The notes under the pieces were generated by a model, which was given only the letters and a program-made list of their open reading frames with translations, had not been told where the DNA came from and did not search any database. From positions 39,633,265-39,697,264 of the forward strand of contig NC_031799.1 of NCBI RefSeq assembly GCF_001522545.3: a DNA stretch of 64,000 bases. The letters are read 5' to 3'. The DNA is from Parus major. Its lineage: Eukaryota > Chordata > Aves > Passeriformes > Paridae. Shown here piece after piece: positions 36,318 to 48,554 of the stretch (positions are counted from its first letter, which is position 1; each line of letters starts with the position of its first letter). The position numbers and the translations under genes were made by a program.

Positions 36318-36655
36318 TGGAGACACATCTGGAGTACTGCATTCCACTCTGGGCCCACCAGCATAAAAAGAATCTGAACCTGTTGGAAGAGCTCCAGGGG
36401 AAGGCCACAAAGATGATCTAAGGGCTGGAGCATCTCTCCTATGAAGTCAGAGTGAGAGATTGTGGCTCTTCGGCCTGAAGAAGAAAATCCTGCAGGGAAA
36501 GACCTTACAGGGGACTTGCAATACCTAGAGGGGGCTGCAAGAGGGTTGGAGAGGAACTTTTTACAAGGGTGTGGAGTGGCTTTAAGACGAAGGAGGTTTG
36601 TTTTAGATAATATACTAGGAAGAAATTATTTTCTGTGAGGATGATGAGATTAGTA
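36318..36655 (+). mobile_element. CR1 LINE fragment, plus strand
   Basis: Opens with ACACATCTGGAGTACTGCAT (the HLEYC position of ORF2), then the degraded EGLEHLSYE-type and LFGLKK-type segments (about 36420-36490). It ends within the RLDNILGRNYFL-type region near 36630 without reaching the 3' UTR. It is truncated at both ends. Several indels and stops are visible. Confidence 0.88.
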
Positions 36656-36802
36656 GCAACACTAGCATTTTAGAGTTTCCCCTACTCCTCCGGTCTCAGT
36701 GTAGCCATTAGAAAAAGTTCCTTCTGCTTGCCAAGGTCTAATACGCATGTCATGGTTTAACACTCAGCTGTTTCGACAAACTTTAGCAAAACAGCTTTAT
36801 AA

Positions 36803-36847
36803 AGCTCTTGAAATTCTGCCAGTGGCAGCTGCAGAATTTCAAGAGCT
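36803..36847. repeat. Perfect 17-bp inverted repeat (hairpin)
   Basis: AGCTCTTGAAATTCTGC at 36803-36819 is the exact reverse complement of 36831-36847. An 11-base spacer separates the arms. The stem would be uninterrupted in RNA or single-stranded DNA. It may be the tip of an inverted-repeat transposon remnant, a small-RNA hairpin, or a local inversion-duplication. Confidence 0.9.
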
Positions 36848-37442
36848 GGGGTAATTCTACATATCTGATCTAATAGCACCACTTCATAAAAACAAGCTGA
36901 ATGTCCCTATAATCATGAAGTGTATGCTGTGTACAGGTGTAAACTTCTTCAGCTGCAATCTGTTCTGTTCAGCAGTATTTGCATCCCTTCAGTAAAATTT
37001 CACATTCAAGGAATGAAGGCAAGTAAGCAGTACAGTAAACAGACAGCTATGCCTGAGATTTAGCTAACTGCTAACTTAGCTAATGACAAACAATTGAACA
37101 TGATGTGAGAAATTACTGAATGCTAAAAAAGGTGATTGGAATGAGATAGGGCTAGCAGAGAGCAGCATGAGAAGTGAGTGGATTTCTCAGAGGATTAAGT
37201 AGAGTTCAAAAAAGAGAATGTGTGGGTTTTTGGAGGACAGAAACAAGACATGTGTCCCAGAATCCTTTGACCCAAATTTGCTACACATTTCCATTTCACT
37301 GCGAAATTTTTGGGTTGGATGTCACAGCAGCCAGGTTGAATTCTGTCTTAAAAAAGCAAATTTATTTTATTTCTCTGAATGCACTGGCTTGTTCAGGATT
37401 GAAATAAACTTGCTTTATTTTAAAGACTTTTGAGGAGATAAC
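36848..37442. other. AT-rich sequence without recognised features
   Basis: Two overlapping open frames of about 70 codons (37174-37433, plus strand) show no recognisable domain. Confidence 0.5.
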
Positions 37443-37524
37443 TAGATAGGTAGGTAGGTAGGTAGGTAGGTAGGTAGGTAGGTAGATAGACAGATAGATA
37501 GATAGACAGACAGACAGATAGATA
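37443..37524. repeat. (TAGG)n/(TAGA)n/(CAGA)n compound microsatellite
   Basis: About ten copies of TAGG are followed by TAGA and CAGA variants. It is a perfect-to-imperfect tetranucleotide array, likely variable in length between individuals. Confidence 0.95.
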
Positions 37525-39894
37525 CTGAAGCTTCTGGTTAATAGGACCCTGGGGTTGATTCACAATATTCAACAGAAACCCAACACTTCCAGTGCATAAT
37601 TTTGAGGAGAAAATGTAACAATTGAGATCAAATTTATGGGAAAATTATCAAGTTTACTGTCTCTAAGACAAATTCTTACACACAGCTAAGCCACATTCTG
37701 AATTGTAGTAAGCCCACGCCACCAGCCTTCACTCTCTTGAGAACCAGCACTCAAATCTACATATATCACTCATCCTACAATCCTTATGTTGTGGTACAGC
37801 AGTGCTTCAAGAGTCAGTCTTTGAAATGCTGTTAAGGGGATGACTTCAACTTGTTTACTATAGCAGTGAGGAATCACAAGGCCTAAGAGAAAGCTAAAGA
37901 TTCCTGACAGAGACTAAAACAAAGAGTCTTTTCAATGAAGGTAATCCTTATATGTTTAATTATGTCAAACTTTATTGTATCAATAAAAACTTTTCAGTTT
38001 TTGTGCTTCGAGAGTAGGATCCTTTTCAGTAGTATTATCCAACACTAGAGGAGCAGTTCTGTGAGCAGAATGGGTATCTCAAAGTTCATCCTTTGCTAGG
38101 AATGCCTTCCACACAAAGTGAAACACATTTGATATTCTTTTTAATGAAGTAAGCACACGACACTTAACATATGAAAATATGCATGAAGGAGACAATCTTT
38201 TGGCAGTCAGCCTGAGCTACCATCTGCTCTTATAACAGCAGTGGAATAAAGTTTATATTATACTCCACTCAAAATAAATTAATTAGGGATATACTGTATT
38301 TTACTAATGGTGTTTATTGGAAATATCTGAAGTCTACATATAGCTAAAGGATATTGATGCATGATTCTACTTTTCTACACTTTGGATCTATACATTCTAA
38401 CAAAGGAACCATTCCTTTGAGCAAGTAAGGATAATCAGTTTTGAAAAATAGATTTTAAACAATATCATATAATTTTAAAATATTATTTCTGAAAGTATCT
38501 CTGTTTGGTTTTCCATCAATATTAAGATATTTTCTATGAAGCTCATTCCTAGTATTATAAGACTACCAGTAAATACATCCGAGAAGAACAGTGATACTCA
38601 GTGAAGTATTGGACACATGATATTAAATTTATCATTCATGAAATGATGTGAACTCAGAGCTCATGTTTCTTTAGAAATAAAAATAAACGACAGATCACAA
38701 ATCTTCCTCCTGTTTGGCTCCTTCTGCAGCAGAAAAGCAGTGTTATCTAATTACTGTGTAATCAGATATTTTTTTAACTGATCATTTCCAGTCACTGTAC
38801 TAAAATGATACATCTCTGATGTACTAAATCAGAGAGCTGCATGATTAGAACAAAACAGAAATATTATAGGTTAGTTGAAGGAATTCTTAAATATGTCCTC
38901 CAATTGCAAATAGGATTCCGACTTGTTAAACTATCATATTTCAGCAACAGTGGGATATCCTAAACCAAGAGTTTTTGTTTTAAAGCAGTCACATCTAAGT
39001 CTCCTATACCAGAAGAAAATAAACATTAGCTCAAGCTGTAACACTTTGCAAAAGGCTAAAGAATTCACTAAATCTAGAAAAGCAAATATCTATTAATCCT
39101 AATATTAATATATATATATTATGCTTGCATATTTTGCATTGATTAAGGGGAGAGACTTTTAGGAGATGTATATCTAGGGTGAGCCCTAGGATATTGCATT
39201 CCCTTTCTAAAATTTTACCTCTGAGCCAGTATCCTGCCTTGTGCAGAGCTGTTGTAAGAGCCCCTGTCATTGAAAAACATCTTATTACAGCTGTCTCTGT
39301 TCAATCTCAATAACATGTCCACAAAAAAAGCACAAGCACAAAACAAACAAAGAGGATCTTATTTTCTTTTCCCACTGTAAGAGAGAGGGCCACCGTTTCT
39401 TATGTACTTTGCTACCTCCAAACTCCAGTAGTGCTATGTGGAATTCAAAGACACATGCACAAGACAAGCTCTGCTGTATAACTTTATCTGTAAAGCCTAC
39501 AACTCCCAGTAAACTGTAGTAATACATCTCCCAGCATTTTCAAGACATGCAGATTTCAATTAATCTCCTGTGTCCTACACACGAAAGAGGAGAGCAGCTG
39601 TTATTTAGTCTGAAGCACAGCCTAGACAAAGATTCACAACACCATTGCACCTCCAGCTCCCTCTTATCCTAGATGACATATTTGACAAACTTTTCAGCAA
39701 TTATGTCCACAAACTAGAACATAAGTCCTCCTCAATGGCCTCTTTCAATTCACCTCTTTTTTAAACATGTCACAAGTGTTTCACCAAACCCTTCCATCAT
39801 CATGTGAATAAAATTTTCAAATTGATCTCAGCTCCAACATACCTGAATTGGAGATTTTAATGACTTTAACTCTTCCTGTTTTCTCTTCTTTCAG
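37525..39894. other. AT-rich sequence without recognised features
   Basis: A short TA-rich patch lies at 39100-39120. No repeat family or gene is recognised. Confidence 0.55.
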
Positions 39895-39935
39895 GACACC
39901 AGCCTGCAAAATCATTTCCTGAGACGATCTGCTTG
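39895..39935 (+). other. Candidate 41-nt exon, plus strand
   Basis: The acceptor is strong (CTGTTTTCTCTTCTTTCAG directly before 39895) and the donor near-consensus (G at 39935, then GTAAGTTAG). Two of the three frames are open through the segment, so the coding frame is undetermined. At 41 nt it is a small exon of length not divisible by three. It could belong to a lncRNA, a 5' UTR or a coding transcript, or be coincidental. No neighbouring exon is recognised. Confidence 0.3.
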
Positions 39936-41435
39936 GTAAGTTAGGCCTAGTGCTTCTCTTCATTTGACTGTTTAAAAAATGTGGTGGTTTTCCTTTTACC
40001 TTTGTTACAATCATGCTCAATCCCTTACCCACCAGCCATCCTGTGCAGCCACAGAAAACTGTCTGAACATCATTAATCTCTACAATCCCAAACTAATGTT
40101 CCCACCCTTCTACTACACAAGAAAAAAACAGTATCTGTTTGTGATGACATTGTCCAAGTGGCTGGAACAAAATAGCGATTACTGAACAACATTAGATGAA
40201 ATGGTGAGAATGTCCTTCTGCACAGGACATCTAGAATAGGGATACAGCTCTTAGTACACCTTAACAGTTAATTTAAAGCAAATAATGTGAGCATGCCTTA
40301 GTTTTTAGTGTCATCAGGCTGGCAATTAAGAAGAGAAATAAACAAAAACTGGGACTCAAAAACACCCTAAGTACTTTAGTTCACAATAGCACTTAGAGTG
40401 ATCACATTTAATGTTTACTGGCCTATTATATTACTTTCCTTAACTTTTTTGTTCTGTTTGTATTTATGAGTTTAAAATGATATTTTATGAAGTCTTAAAT
40501 ATGTAGATATGTATATGATTGCACTTATCTACATTGTTTAAAAAAATTTAAAGGGTGCCCAAATATATCTCCACCACACGCTTTTAATGCTATATACTTC
40601 TAAAATATACTCTTATTAAACATGAAAAATTCTTTACTTTTTATTATGAAGTATAGCATACTACACTCTGTTTTACAAAATAAAACAGATACATTTTTGC
40701 ACACGTAAAAAACCAAAGAAAAATCCAGTATTCTCTTATGGCTACATAAATTAGACGAGGTTGAATGTCTCCTCTTGAAGTTAGCATAAAAAATTAGTTT
40801 ATGTGATTGACATCCCTTACTTTTTCTAGTCTCTTTTTCTAGTTATGCATTGTCATTAGAAATGTAATGCATATGTTACTGAGATTGCTGAATTCAGTTT
40901 GAAACGCATAAAGATTCTGCATTTTTTGCTGCAAAATTACGAACAGGAGAATTTTAAAATGAAAGTAGATATATACAGCATAAATAAAACTATGTCCAGT
41001 TGAATCTTAATTATGTACCTCAAATTATTGGTTTTATTACCACATATCACTGCATGTAAAATGAATATAGTTTTTCATGTAAATTAAATAAACACTGTGC
41101 AAAACTAGATTGACATTATTCTTGAAAAAATGTTTTTGTTATGCAAAAACATTCATAAGGCTCTGGTCATTCAGAGACTTCTTTTGAGTGAAAGAGTAAG
41201 GTCATTTTCACTGCTTTGAAGACAGGAGACTATCTTCGATAAATGATGACAGTATCACAGATAGGTCTTAATAAAAAGTATCAGTTAGAAGTTCATACAC
41301 ACATATGCATAAATGGATCTACTCATATGTAATATGTATATAAACACACACACACAGTTCAATCTTATGGCTCAAAAAGGACTCCCATGAGAGGAACTCC
41401 CAAGAATCAGTTAGTCTGAACTATTCTTTCCACAG
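39936..41435. other. AT-rich sequence without recognised features
   Basis: A short (CA)n run lies at 41344-41357. No repeat family or gene is recognised. Confidence 0.55.
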
Positions 41436-41640
41436 TGGTTCTGTGGGTCTGACTGGCATAGAGTTAGCATGGGTGCTTCACAGTGCTGTTTGTTTCCATT
41501 GCTAGCTAGAAGGGTTGATAACATATCAGGTTCTGGCCAATGATGAGCAGTGCTGGCACCACATCAAGGCCATCTCTCAACCGTTTGCCCTCCTCAGTAC
41601 ACTGCGGGTGGGCAAGACCTTGATGTCACTGAGTGCTGGG
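41436..41640 (+). mobile_element. Old ERVL-like LTR, U3 part
   Basis: This degraded segment follows the order of a well-known avian LTR family. GGCATAGAGTTA (about 41455) corresponds to the early GGGATAGAGTTAATT of that family. Next come GGTTGATAACA (about 41513-41523), GAGCAGTGCT (about 41545) and TCAAGGCC (about 41563-41571). The divergence indicates age. The continuation is found at 42250 after an interruption. The alignment is from memory and approximate. Confidence 0.5.
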
Positions 41641-42249
41641 AAAAAAAACTCTCCAACTAATTTAATAAGTAAGAAAGCTGATGTGACTTTACTAACCATG
41701 CTGGATGTATGAGGAATTCTTCTCAAAGCATGAAGGTCAGTAACCTAGTAGAAAACATTATATTATCGAAACTAATTCATATTAATCTTAAAGTAACCTC
41801 AAATTTCTTGAATATATACATATATGATAATTATTTCCTTGGACTTATTTGGATATGGTTTCAGACCTTGTGATAAAGTTTTTCTCCTCGAGAGTATTTC
41901 AAATATGTAGTCAGATCTACTCTGATATGTAGTTCTCTTATCCATCTTAATTCTGACAAAAAAATCCTTGTTCTCAAAACTGATATCCACTATTACATAT
42001 TGATCACTAAGTTCATAAAGGAAGCATTAACTGGCATGAGACTTGATAGTCACAGATGCAGGGAGTTAACAAAATGCCACATTAATCTCTGGTAATAACC
42101 ACTGTATGATACAAGCATTGACTGTATCATAAGCATTAACCAAAAATATCAGGAATACATGCTGTTGTGTTAAAGTACAAAGAATTTTTCAGTATCTTCC
42201 CCCATTGCTAAATAAGTTTCTTCTTAAAGAAATATAAATTGATCAGTAA
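41641..42249. other. Segment separating the two LTR parts
   Basis: About 610 bases of AT-rich sequence that I cannot assign. It may be an insertion into the LTR, or the two LTR parts may be independent fragments. Confidence 0.4.
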
Positions 42250-42612
42250 CATTGGGACAGCCTGGACAGATGAGCCAAAATGGCCAAAGGAATATTCCAT
42301 ATTCTATGACATCAGTTCAAACATAAAAGCTCATAGGAGTGGGGAAAGGCATTCATTTTTTTATGATGTCTGTCTTCTGGAGCAATTATTACATGTACTG
42401 AAGCGCTGCTTCTAAGGAAGTGGCGGGGACGGGAAGTAGAGAATAAATATTTTGGCTTTCTTTGTTGCCACATGTAGCTTTTGCTACATGTCTCTTTATT
42501 TTACACCTTTATTTTGACCCATGAGCTTTCTTCCATCAAACTTTCTTTACTGTGTTGCTAGTGAGGGGAGTGATAAAGGGGGCTTGCTAGGCACCTGGCA
42601 GTGGCAGTCTTT
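42250..42612 (+). mobile_element. Old ERVL-like LTR, 3' part with polyA signal
   Basis: GGGACAGCCTGGACAG, then TGGCCAAAGGAATATTCCAT, TATGACATCA and a TATA-like CATAAAAGC (about 42322) follow the usual order of this avian LTR family. AATAAA (42442-42447), a Y-rich U5 and GACCCATGAGCTTTCTTCC (about 42517) come next. It ends near 42612, in the region matching the TGGTGCTTAGTTGCTGGCTGG end. It is degraded and no coding sequence is attached. Confidence 0.65.
42470..42491. repeat. Small perfect hairpin inside the LTR
   Basis: ACATGTAGC, TTTT, GCTACATGT: a 9-bp stem with a four-base loop, just after the AATAAA of the LTR. Confidence 0.85.
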
Positions 42613-45600
42613 ACCTGTACGTCATAATTTGAACAATCAGGAAAGGCAGTGATGAAGATCTGATGCTCTGCTCCTACTGTAACTTGTTCTATAGGTTAAG
42701 CACATTTTACCAATCCTCAGATCACTTTGAAGAACATAGAAGTTATTTAAAGTGCTTTACAGAATTTTAAAGTGTTGGAAAATAATTTAGGGAACAATAA
42801 AGTTCGATGCATCAGTCTGGGCCAGGAAGACAGTCACTCCTGATTAAAGCAATAATATGTGTCAAGGACAGTGAATGTTAACAGGGAAATATAAACAAAT
42901 TCTCTAAGACTAAAGTTTGGACAGATAACTCACACTTTTAATATTATCTTTTGAAAAGTCTGAAATATTTGGAATCTGATTTACAGTACTTCATTGTCAG
43001 ACAGATCTTCCCACTCGAAGTGAGAATTATTTGTTTCCATATCAAAAGCTATCTTCTAGAAGGAATGTTGAATTTCAGTGTTTTGTCTGCCTCTAATTAG
43101 TGAATGAAAGTACATGCTAGACTCCCATCTGTTCTAACTACAAATTGAAGGTATTGATTTTAGTTTTGTGTGCAGAAAGTCCCCCATACTATTTTGCAAG
43201 GATGTTCTCCACCAGGTCAAGTGAAGGAAACAGCGTGAACAAAAAGAAAGAGCAAGGGATATAATTTATTTGGGAGAGAGTGACCAGTTGCTTTTGAATT
43301 ACTGTATTTCATAATGGATTTAGATTGCCAAAGATGTTGGTCGGTTTTGCTCCACATTTGAAATGTTTTCAATACTTATTTATGTGGCAACGTAACTCTA
43401 GGGTGTTTTCAAAGGTCCCACTGACATCTCAGGTGTGTGACAGATACTACTGACTCTAGAAGAAGCACTAGAGGAAAAAATAATTTTCTTTATTGGTATA
43501 ATTTTAAGGAATTTCATGGAAGTCAGCAAACTTATTTAGTGTGCACTGAACTCCCATATCTAAGTAATTTATAGTAACACTGAAAAGACTTGATCCTAAA
43601 ATTGAGACCTCAGAAATACCTACCACTGGAGATTGTCTGTCAATCTGATACCTTGGGCCAAATTTTTGTCTTTTATCCTGATGCTCACTAGTATTTGTTT
43701 TATAAAAGCAGTAGGAGAAAAAAAATTTTCATAGGTTTTGTTATGTTATAACCTCTATTGTCGTTGGTCCGTGTCATAAACACATCCCAAATCTTGTGAG
43801 AAAATAGTCCTATTTCTTGAGCTATTTTTGTATTATCAGTGCTTATTTGTCCATATTCCTGACATCATGTAAGGTTAATTTTTGGAATATGACCAGACAG
43901 CAGATGGAAGGACTGCTCCTTATCTGTGGGAGCATGGACTGGCAAAGGTTTCTGATAGTCCTATTTTCCTGAATAGCAATCATCTTATGATCTCCTATCG
44001 AATGAATGATCATTTGGAATAAGACATATGAATTTGAAAATCTGAAGATTTGTAAGAATGAAGAGTATAAAAACATGATGTACAATTTCATATATGCCAA
44101 AATATAAACACCAATAGCCTTCATAAAATCTCTTAATATCCTTTGTACAGAGTTGTGAGACATATTTAGGGTTTGGGTTTTTTATTTGCGGTGCAAGCAT
44201 GTTTGTGCTACTCTACCATTTAAGTAGATTTTTACAAGCTACTTTAAGAGCCTACTGTAGTTTTAAATTTTGAGCTAATAATAAAGAACAAAACCACTGT
44301 CATACGGTTATGCATTTTAGAAATAGTAAGTCTGTATCTTTTCTTCATAATAAAATGTTTCTCTGAGTCTACAGGCACTCCTGTCATGATGAGAAAACAG
44401 CATAACCCATAATACATAAGGAGCTTTAAGACGATATGAAACTTTGATAGATGGGAATATCAAGGAGTATTTGTCAAAGCAGCATTTCAAATTTACAGCT
44501 TACTGCACTGCTACAATTTTCATGAAACAGAAAATCACTTGTGGAATCCTATTTGAATTTGAGTGGGTAGGTAATTAAAAGGACTTCAGATTTTACTGAA
44601 GAACAAAAAATGAGATGATGAAGACAGTGTCAGATGGGAAAGAATTACAATAACTTATAAATTAGGGATGTTTTCATGTCTTTATGGATTTACAAATTTA
44701 AAAATATTTTCTAAATCACTGAAGAAAATTTATTTTAAATCAATGTTGAGGCAAGACTAATGGTTTACAAAGGCAGAGCTTATCTCTCATTCATTTATAT
44801 TGTATACCAAGAATCCTTACCATAAGTAAAGTGCAGAATCAGTCAAAGCAACAAAAAAGTAGTCTGTAAATCTTGTAACAAGTTTTCCTAAAATATTAAG
44901 CAGAGGCTGTGGAACTGCTCTCATTTGTTTGTAGTTTCAGCTGAGTAGCACTTTATCCTCCTAATCTCCTATGACTATCTCTATGACTACTCAAGCAGCA
45001 GGAGAATTGATCTCTTTTAAGCAAAAACATACTCGGAAAATAACTCATGGTCCTAATTAATGGTGTGACATCCTGACATTCTACCAGTAATTATTGCCTA
45101 AAAAAAAAATCCCAGAGTGATTCCGAAGTACAGCTTTACTTACCCATTGCTTTTTTTCTCCCATAAAAATCAAACATCTGTAGTTATAAAGAAAATCCTA
45201 TCCTCCAATATCATTCATGTTCTGAGTGAACAATACAGAAAAGGAATTCACTGAGGCTATTGTCATTATTATGAGGTATGGCTTCAGGAATAAATTCCTG
45301 CCTAATCTAAAACTGTAAAGATCTTTTCAAAGGATAAGAAGATAACATAACTTATTGCCAGCTTGGGAGAAAATTTAAGGAGTGATTAATCTGGGGAGTT
45401 TTCTTTATGAATACACTTCTTAAAGTGAAGGAAAAAACCACCACACAGTTACAGAATGATCATTTTCCTGCCAAATACTTTGATTGCTGGAATCTCAGTC
45501 AACACAGGAAACTATTTTCCTCTAAAGAGAATACAGACTTTATTAACTTGTTTTTCTGCCATCCTGCTTTTTATACTGAATGCTTTTTAACTACTGTAGC

Positions 45601-46044
45601 CATAAAACTTCTGAGTACTGAACTTCAGCACAAGCTGGAAATAGGGAAAATAAATCAGCTACAGCAGAGAAATTTCTGTTGCTGGCAGTCTTTCATCTGA
45701 CTTCAAGTACAAGATGTCAAACTCTGTCTTACTACCTGTAAAATAATTTATACAATTGTGGTTTCAATAAACAGAATCTTTAATGGCTAGGAAGAAGATG
45801 AGTTAGAAGACATTACAATTTTTATCGCTCTGGCTTTCACGGAGCTTAAATCATAGAAATTCCGTCAGTCAACCAAGCAATAATACATATCCAGTATTAA
45901 CATATACATTTACCTTTATCTAAATTAAGGATTTTTCAGCTTTACATTATCAGAAGCCTTCCTTTGTAATTAATCTAGGTAGGCTTTCTACCAGCTGAAA
46001 ATTTTACATGGGTTCTTGTATGAAGACAGTCCTATGTTTATAGG
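42613..46044. other. AT-rich sequence without recognised features
   Basis: A 3.4-kb stretch with no recognised repeat family or gene. The 106-codon minus-strand frame at 43843-44163 and the 97-codon plus-strand frame at 45407-45700 show no recognisable domain. Confidence 0.5.
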
Positions 46045-47455
46045 ATGTGAAGGGAAACTTAGTAGCAAGGAATGAGGAAAAGACTGAGGTAATTAATGCC
46101 TTCTTTTCCTCCATCTTTTATAGCAAGGCCATTTGTCATCTGGGCAGCCAGCCTCCTGAGCTGGTAGACAGGAATGGGAAGCAGAATTAAAGCCATATGA
46201 TCAGCGCAAAATGAGTAGTGACTTACTATGTAAATTTTGACACTCACAAGTCTATGGGGACAGATGGGATCTGCCTAAGAGGGAGCTGGCAGAAGGCTTC
46301 ACAGTCACTGTCCTGTCCTGGCCACCACAGAGTTAATTTTTGCAGTAGAAGGCATGGCCAGGACCTAGACTATATCACCCATGTCATTGCCGGGGTGTAT
46401 TGAGTGTACTCTTCACTGAGAAAACTAGCTGTATGGCTAGGTCCACAGAGTGATAGTGATTGGAGATAAATCCTGTTGATGGCTGCTCCCCAGGGCCCAG
46501 CGTTGGAGCCAATTTTGTTCAATCTTTATACATTTTCTGAATGAGGGACTGAGTGTGCCCTTGGTCAGTGTGGTACCTAGATGAGTAGGCTCTCAATGAG
46601 TAGATTGATCTGTAGTTTCTACGGACAAACTGCTGCGTTGGCTGGATCAATGGGCTGAGGCCAAATGTATGAGCGTTGGGTTCTGGCTTTGGGTCCCCAT
46701 GACCACAGTCAACCTCAAACAGTCCTACCAGTCCAGAGAAGAGAGGCTGGAAAGTGGCTCAGTAGGAAAGGACCTGGAGGTGCTGGCTGACAGTGGCTAA
46801 ACATGACCAGGCTGTGCCCAGGTGGACAAGAAGACAATGGAATTCTGGGCTGTATCAGCCATACTGTGGCGAGCAGGACCAGGGCAGTGACTGTCCCCCT
46901 ATACTCAAGCCACAGCTGAGGCCACTAATGAGGCCAAACCCCAAAACCTGTGTTCAGTTTTGGCCCCCTCACAACAAGGACATTGAGATGCTGGAGTGTG
47001 TCCAGGGAAGGGCAATAAAATTAGCTAAGGGTCTGGAGCACAGGTCTTTTCAGGAACAGCTGAGGGAGCTGGGGGTGTTTAGCCTGAAGAAAAGGATGCT
47101 CAGGGGTGACCTTATCGCTCTCTACAACTGCCTGAAAAGTGGGTGTCTCCAGGTCGGGCACAGCCTCTTCTCCCCAGCAACCAGCGACAGGACAAGAGAA
47201 CATAACCTTGTGCTGTCCCAGGGAAGGTTTAGGTTGGATATTAGGAAGGAGTTGTTCACAGAAAGGGTGACTAGACATTGCAGTGGGCTGATAATGTGGT
47301 TGGTGGAGTCAGCATCCCTGGAGGTGTTTAAGGAAAGACTGGATGTGGCACTTGCTGCCATGGTCTAGTTGACATGGAGGTATTCAGTCACGGGTTGGAC
47401 TTGATGATCTCAGAGGTCTTTTCCAGCCTGATTGATTCTGTGATCCTGTGATTTG
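46045..47455 (+). mobile_element. CR1 LINE, longest copy in the window
   Basis: Starts in the ORF2 region preceding the RT core (GGAAAAGACTGAGGTAATTA, about 46075) and runs with gaps to a complete 3' end (GATTCTGTGATCCTGTGATT, about 47434-47453). The GTGATTGGAG to CCCAGGGCCCAGCGTTGGAG part (about 46460-46510) is the V(N)G..PQGPALEP region of RT. A 191-codon frame (46793-47368) holds the ORF2 C-terminus. It includes VQGRAIKLAKGLEHRSF, LGVFSLKKRMLRGDLIALYN and FRLDIRKELFTERV, and ends at the natural ORF2 stop. Upstream parts are frameshifted and internally deleted, so the copy is inactive. Confidence 0.93.
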
Positions 47456-47654
47456 TTAATAATAATTACATTGCATATTTGTAAATAATGCTATCTATGT
47501 ATTTCAGAATATACTAAAACTAATATTCCTATTAAGAGTCTGTCACCTAAGGCATAAAACTCTCTATTCCAAAATACTTCAGAGGGCTATGTGTTCTTTA
47601 AAAATGTAATACATTTATTTTATAAAGACCTGGGTTTCTTGATGCATTTCAATC

Positions 47655-48180
47655 TGTCCATGAACTGGCAGTGCCCTTGAGGCCCAGAGGGCAAAGGCAT
47701 CCTAGGGTGCACTGGGAAGAGTGTAGCCGCCTGGTTGAGAGAGGTTATCCCCCCGCCTCTACTAAGTCCTCGTAAGGCACATCTGGAATGCTGTGCTCAT
47801 TTCTGGGCTCCTCAGTGCAAGAAATACAGGGAGCCACTGGAAAGGGTCTAGTCAAGGGTTCCAAAGATGATTTGTAGTCTGGAGCATTAGCCTAGAAAAA
47901 AGAAGACTGAGAGGAGAGCTAATTAATGCATATAAATATTTCCAAGGAGGGTGCCAAGAGGAAGGCACTAGCTTTTTCTAAGTGGTACCCAGTGACAGGA
48001 CAAGGAGTTATGGACGCAAACTAAACCTGAAGCTTCACCTCAACATAAGGAGGAAATTCTTTACATTGAGGGTGGCAGAACACCATAACAAGCTGCACAG
48101 GCTGGTCATGGAGTCTCCCCCTCTGGAAATATTCCAAACCCACCTGAATGAGTCCCTGTGTCACCTACTTTAGTTTACCC
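47655..48180 (+). mobile_element. CR1 LINE fragment of a second subfamily, plus strand
   Basis: Begins with CCATGAACTGGCAGTGCCCTT, in the ORF2 segment before the AQKAKGI-type motif. It passes through the GTSGMLCSFLGS-type and LEKRRLRGELINAYKYF-type positions. It ends near TTCCAAACCCACCTGAATGAG, which matches the C-terminal IFQTHLNESL of a frame at 47982-48173. The usual 3' tail is missing after 48180. Wording differs from the copy just upstream, so it is a separate insertion. Confidence 0.88.
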
Positions 48181-48554
48181 TGAATTTTAGCAATGTGGTG
48201 AAGGACAGGAGGAAGAAACAGACATTTTAACTCTAAATTAGGGCCAAACCCAAAGAGCCAATCCTCATTGAAGACAGAAGTACTGAGTCTTCACATATCT
48301 CATTCTTGCGTTAGCAGACACTAATAACTGTTAGTTTAAATTTCACTATTTTATGTAAAAATTAAAAAGTCCAGACATCATTCAGTCTGTGGGGCATGTC
48401 AAAGCCTTATTTCTCTTGGTTCAAATGTAAAAAAGTCATCTTCTTATAAAGGCACAACGTAATTATTAACTGTATTATTCCACTGTCATTATGTCTTTGT
48501 AATACTGTGTTTCTTTCATTCAGGAAGCTATTTCACACAAGGGGAGTAGGATTT
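48181..48554. other. Short AT-rich spacer between CR1 copies
   Basis: No repeat family or gene is recognised. Confidence 0.55.

Noticed and set aside
36749..36772. TGTCATGGTTTAACACTCAGC, resembling a reversed LTR 3' end
   Set aside because: Only about 20 bases match. No TATA, polyA signal or second end was found.
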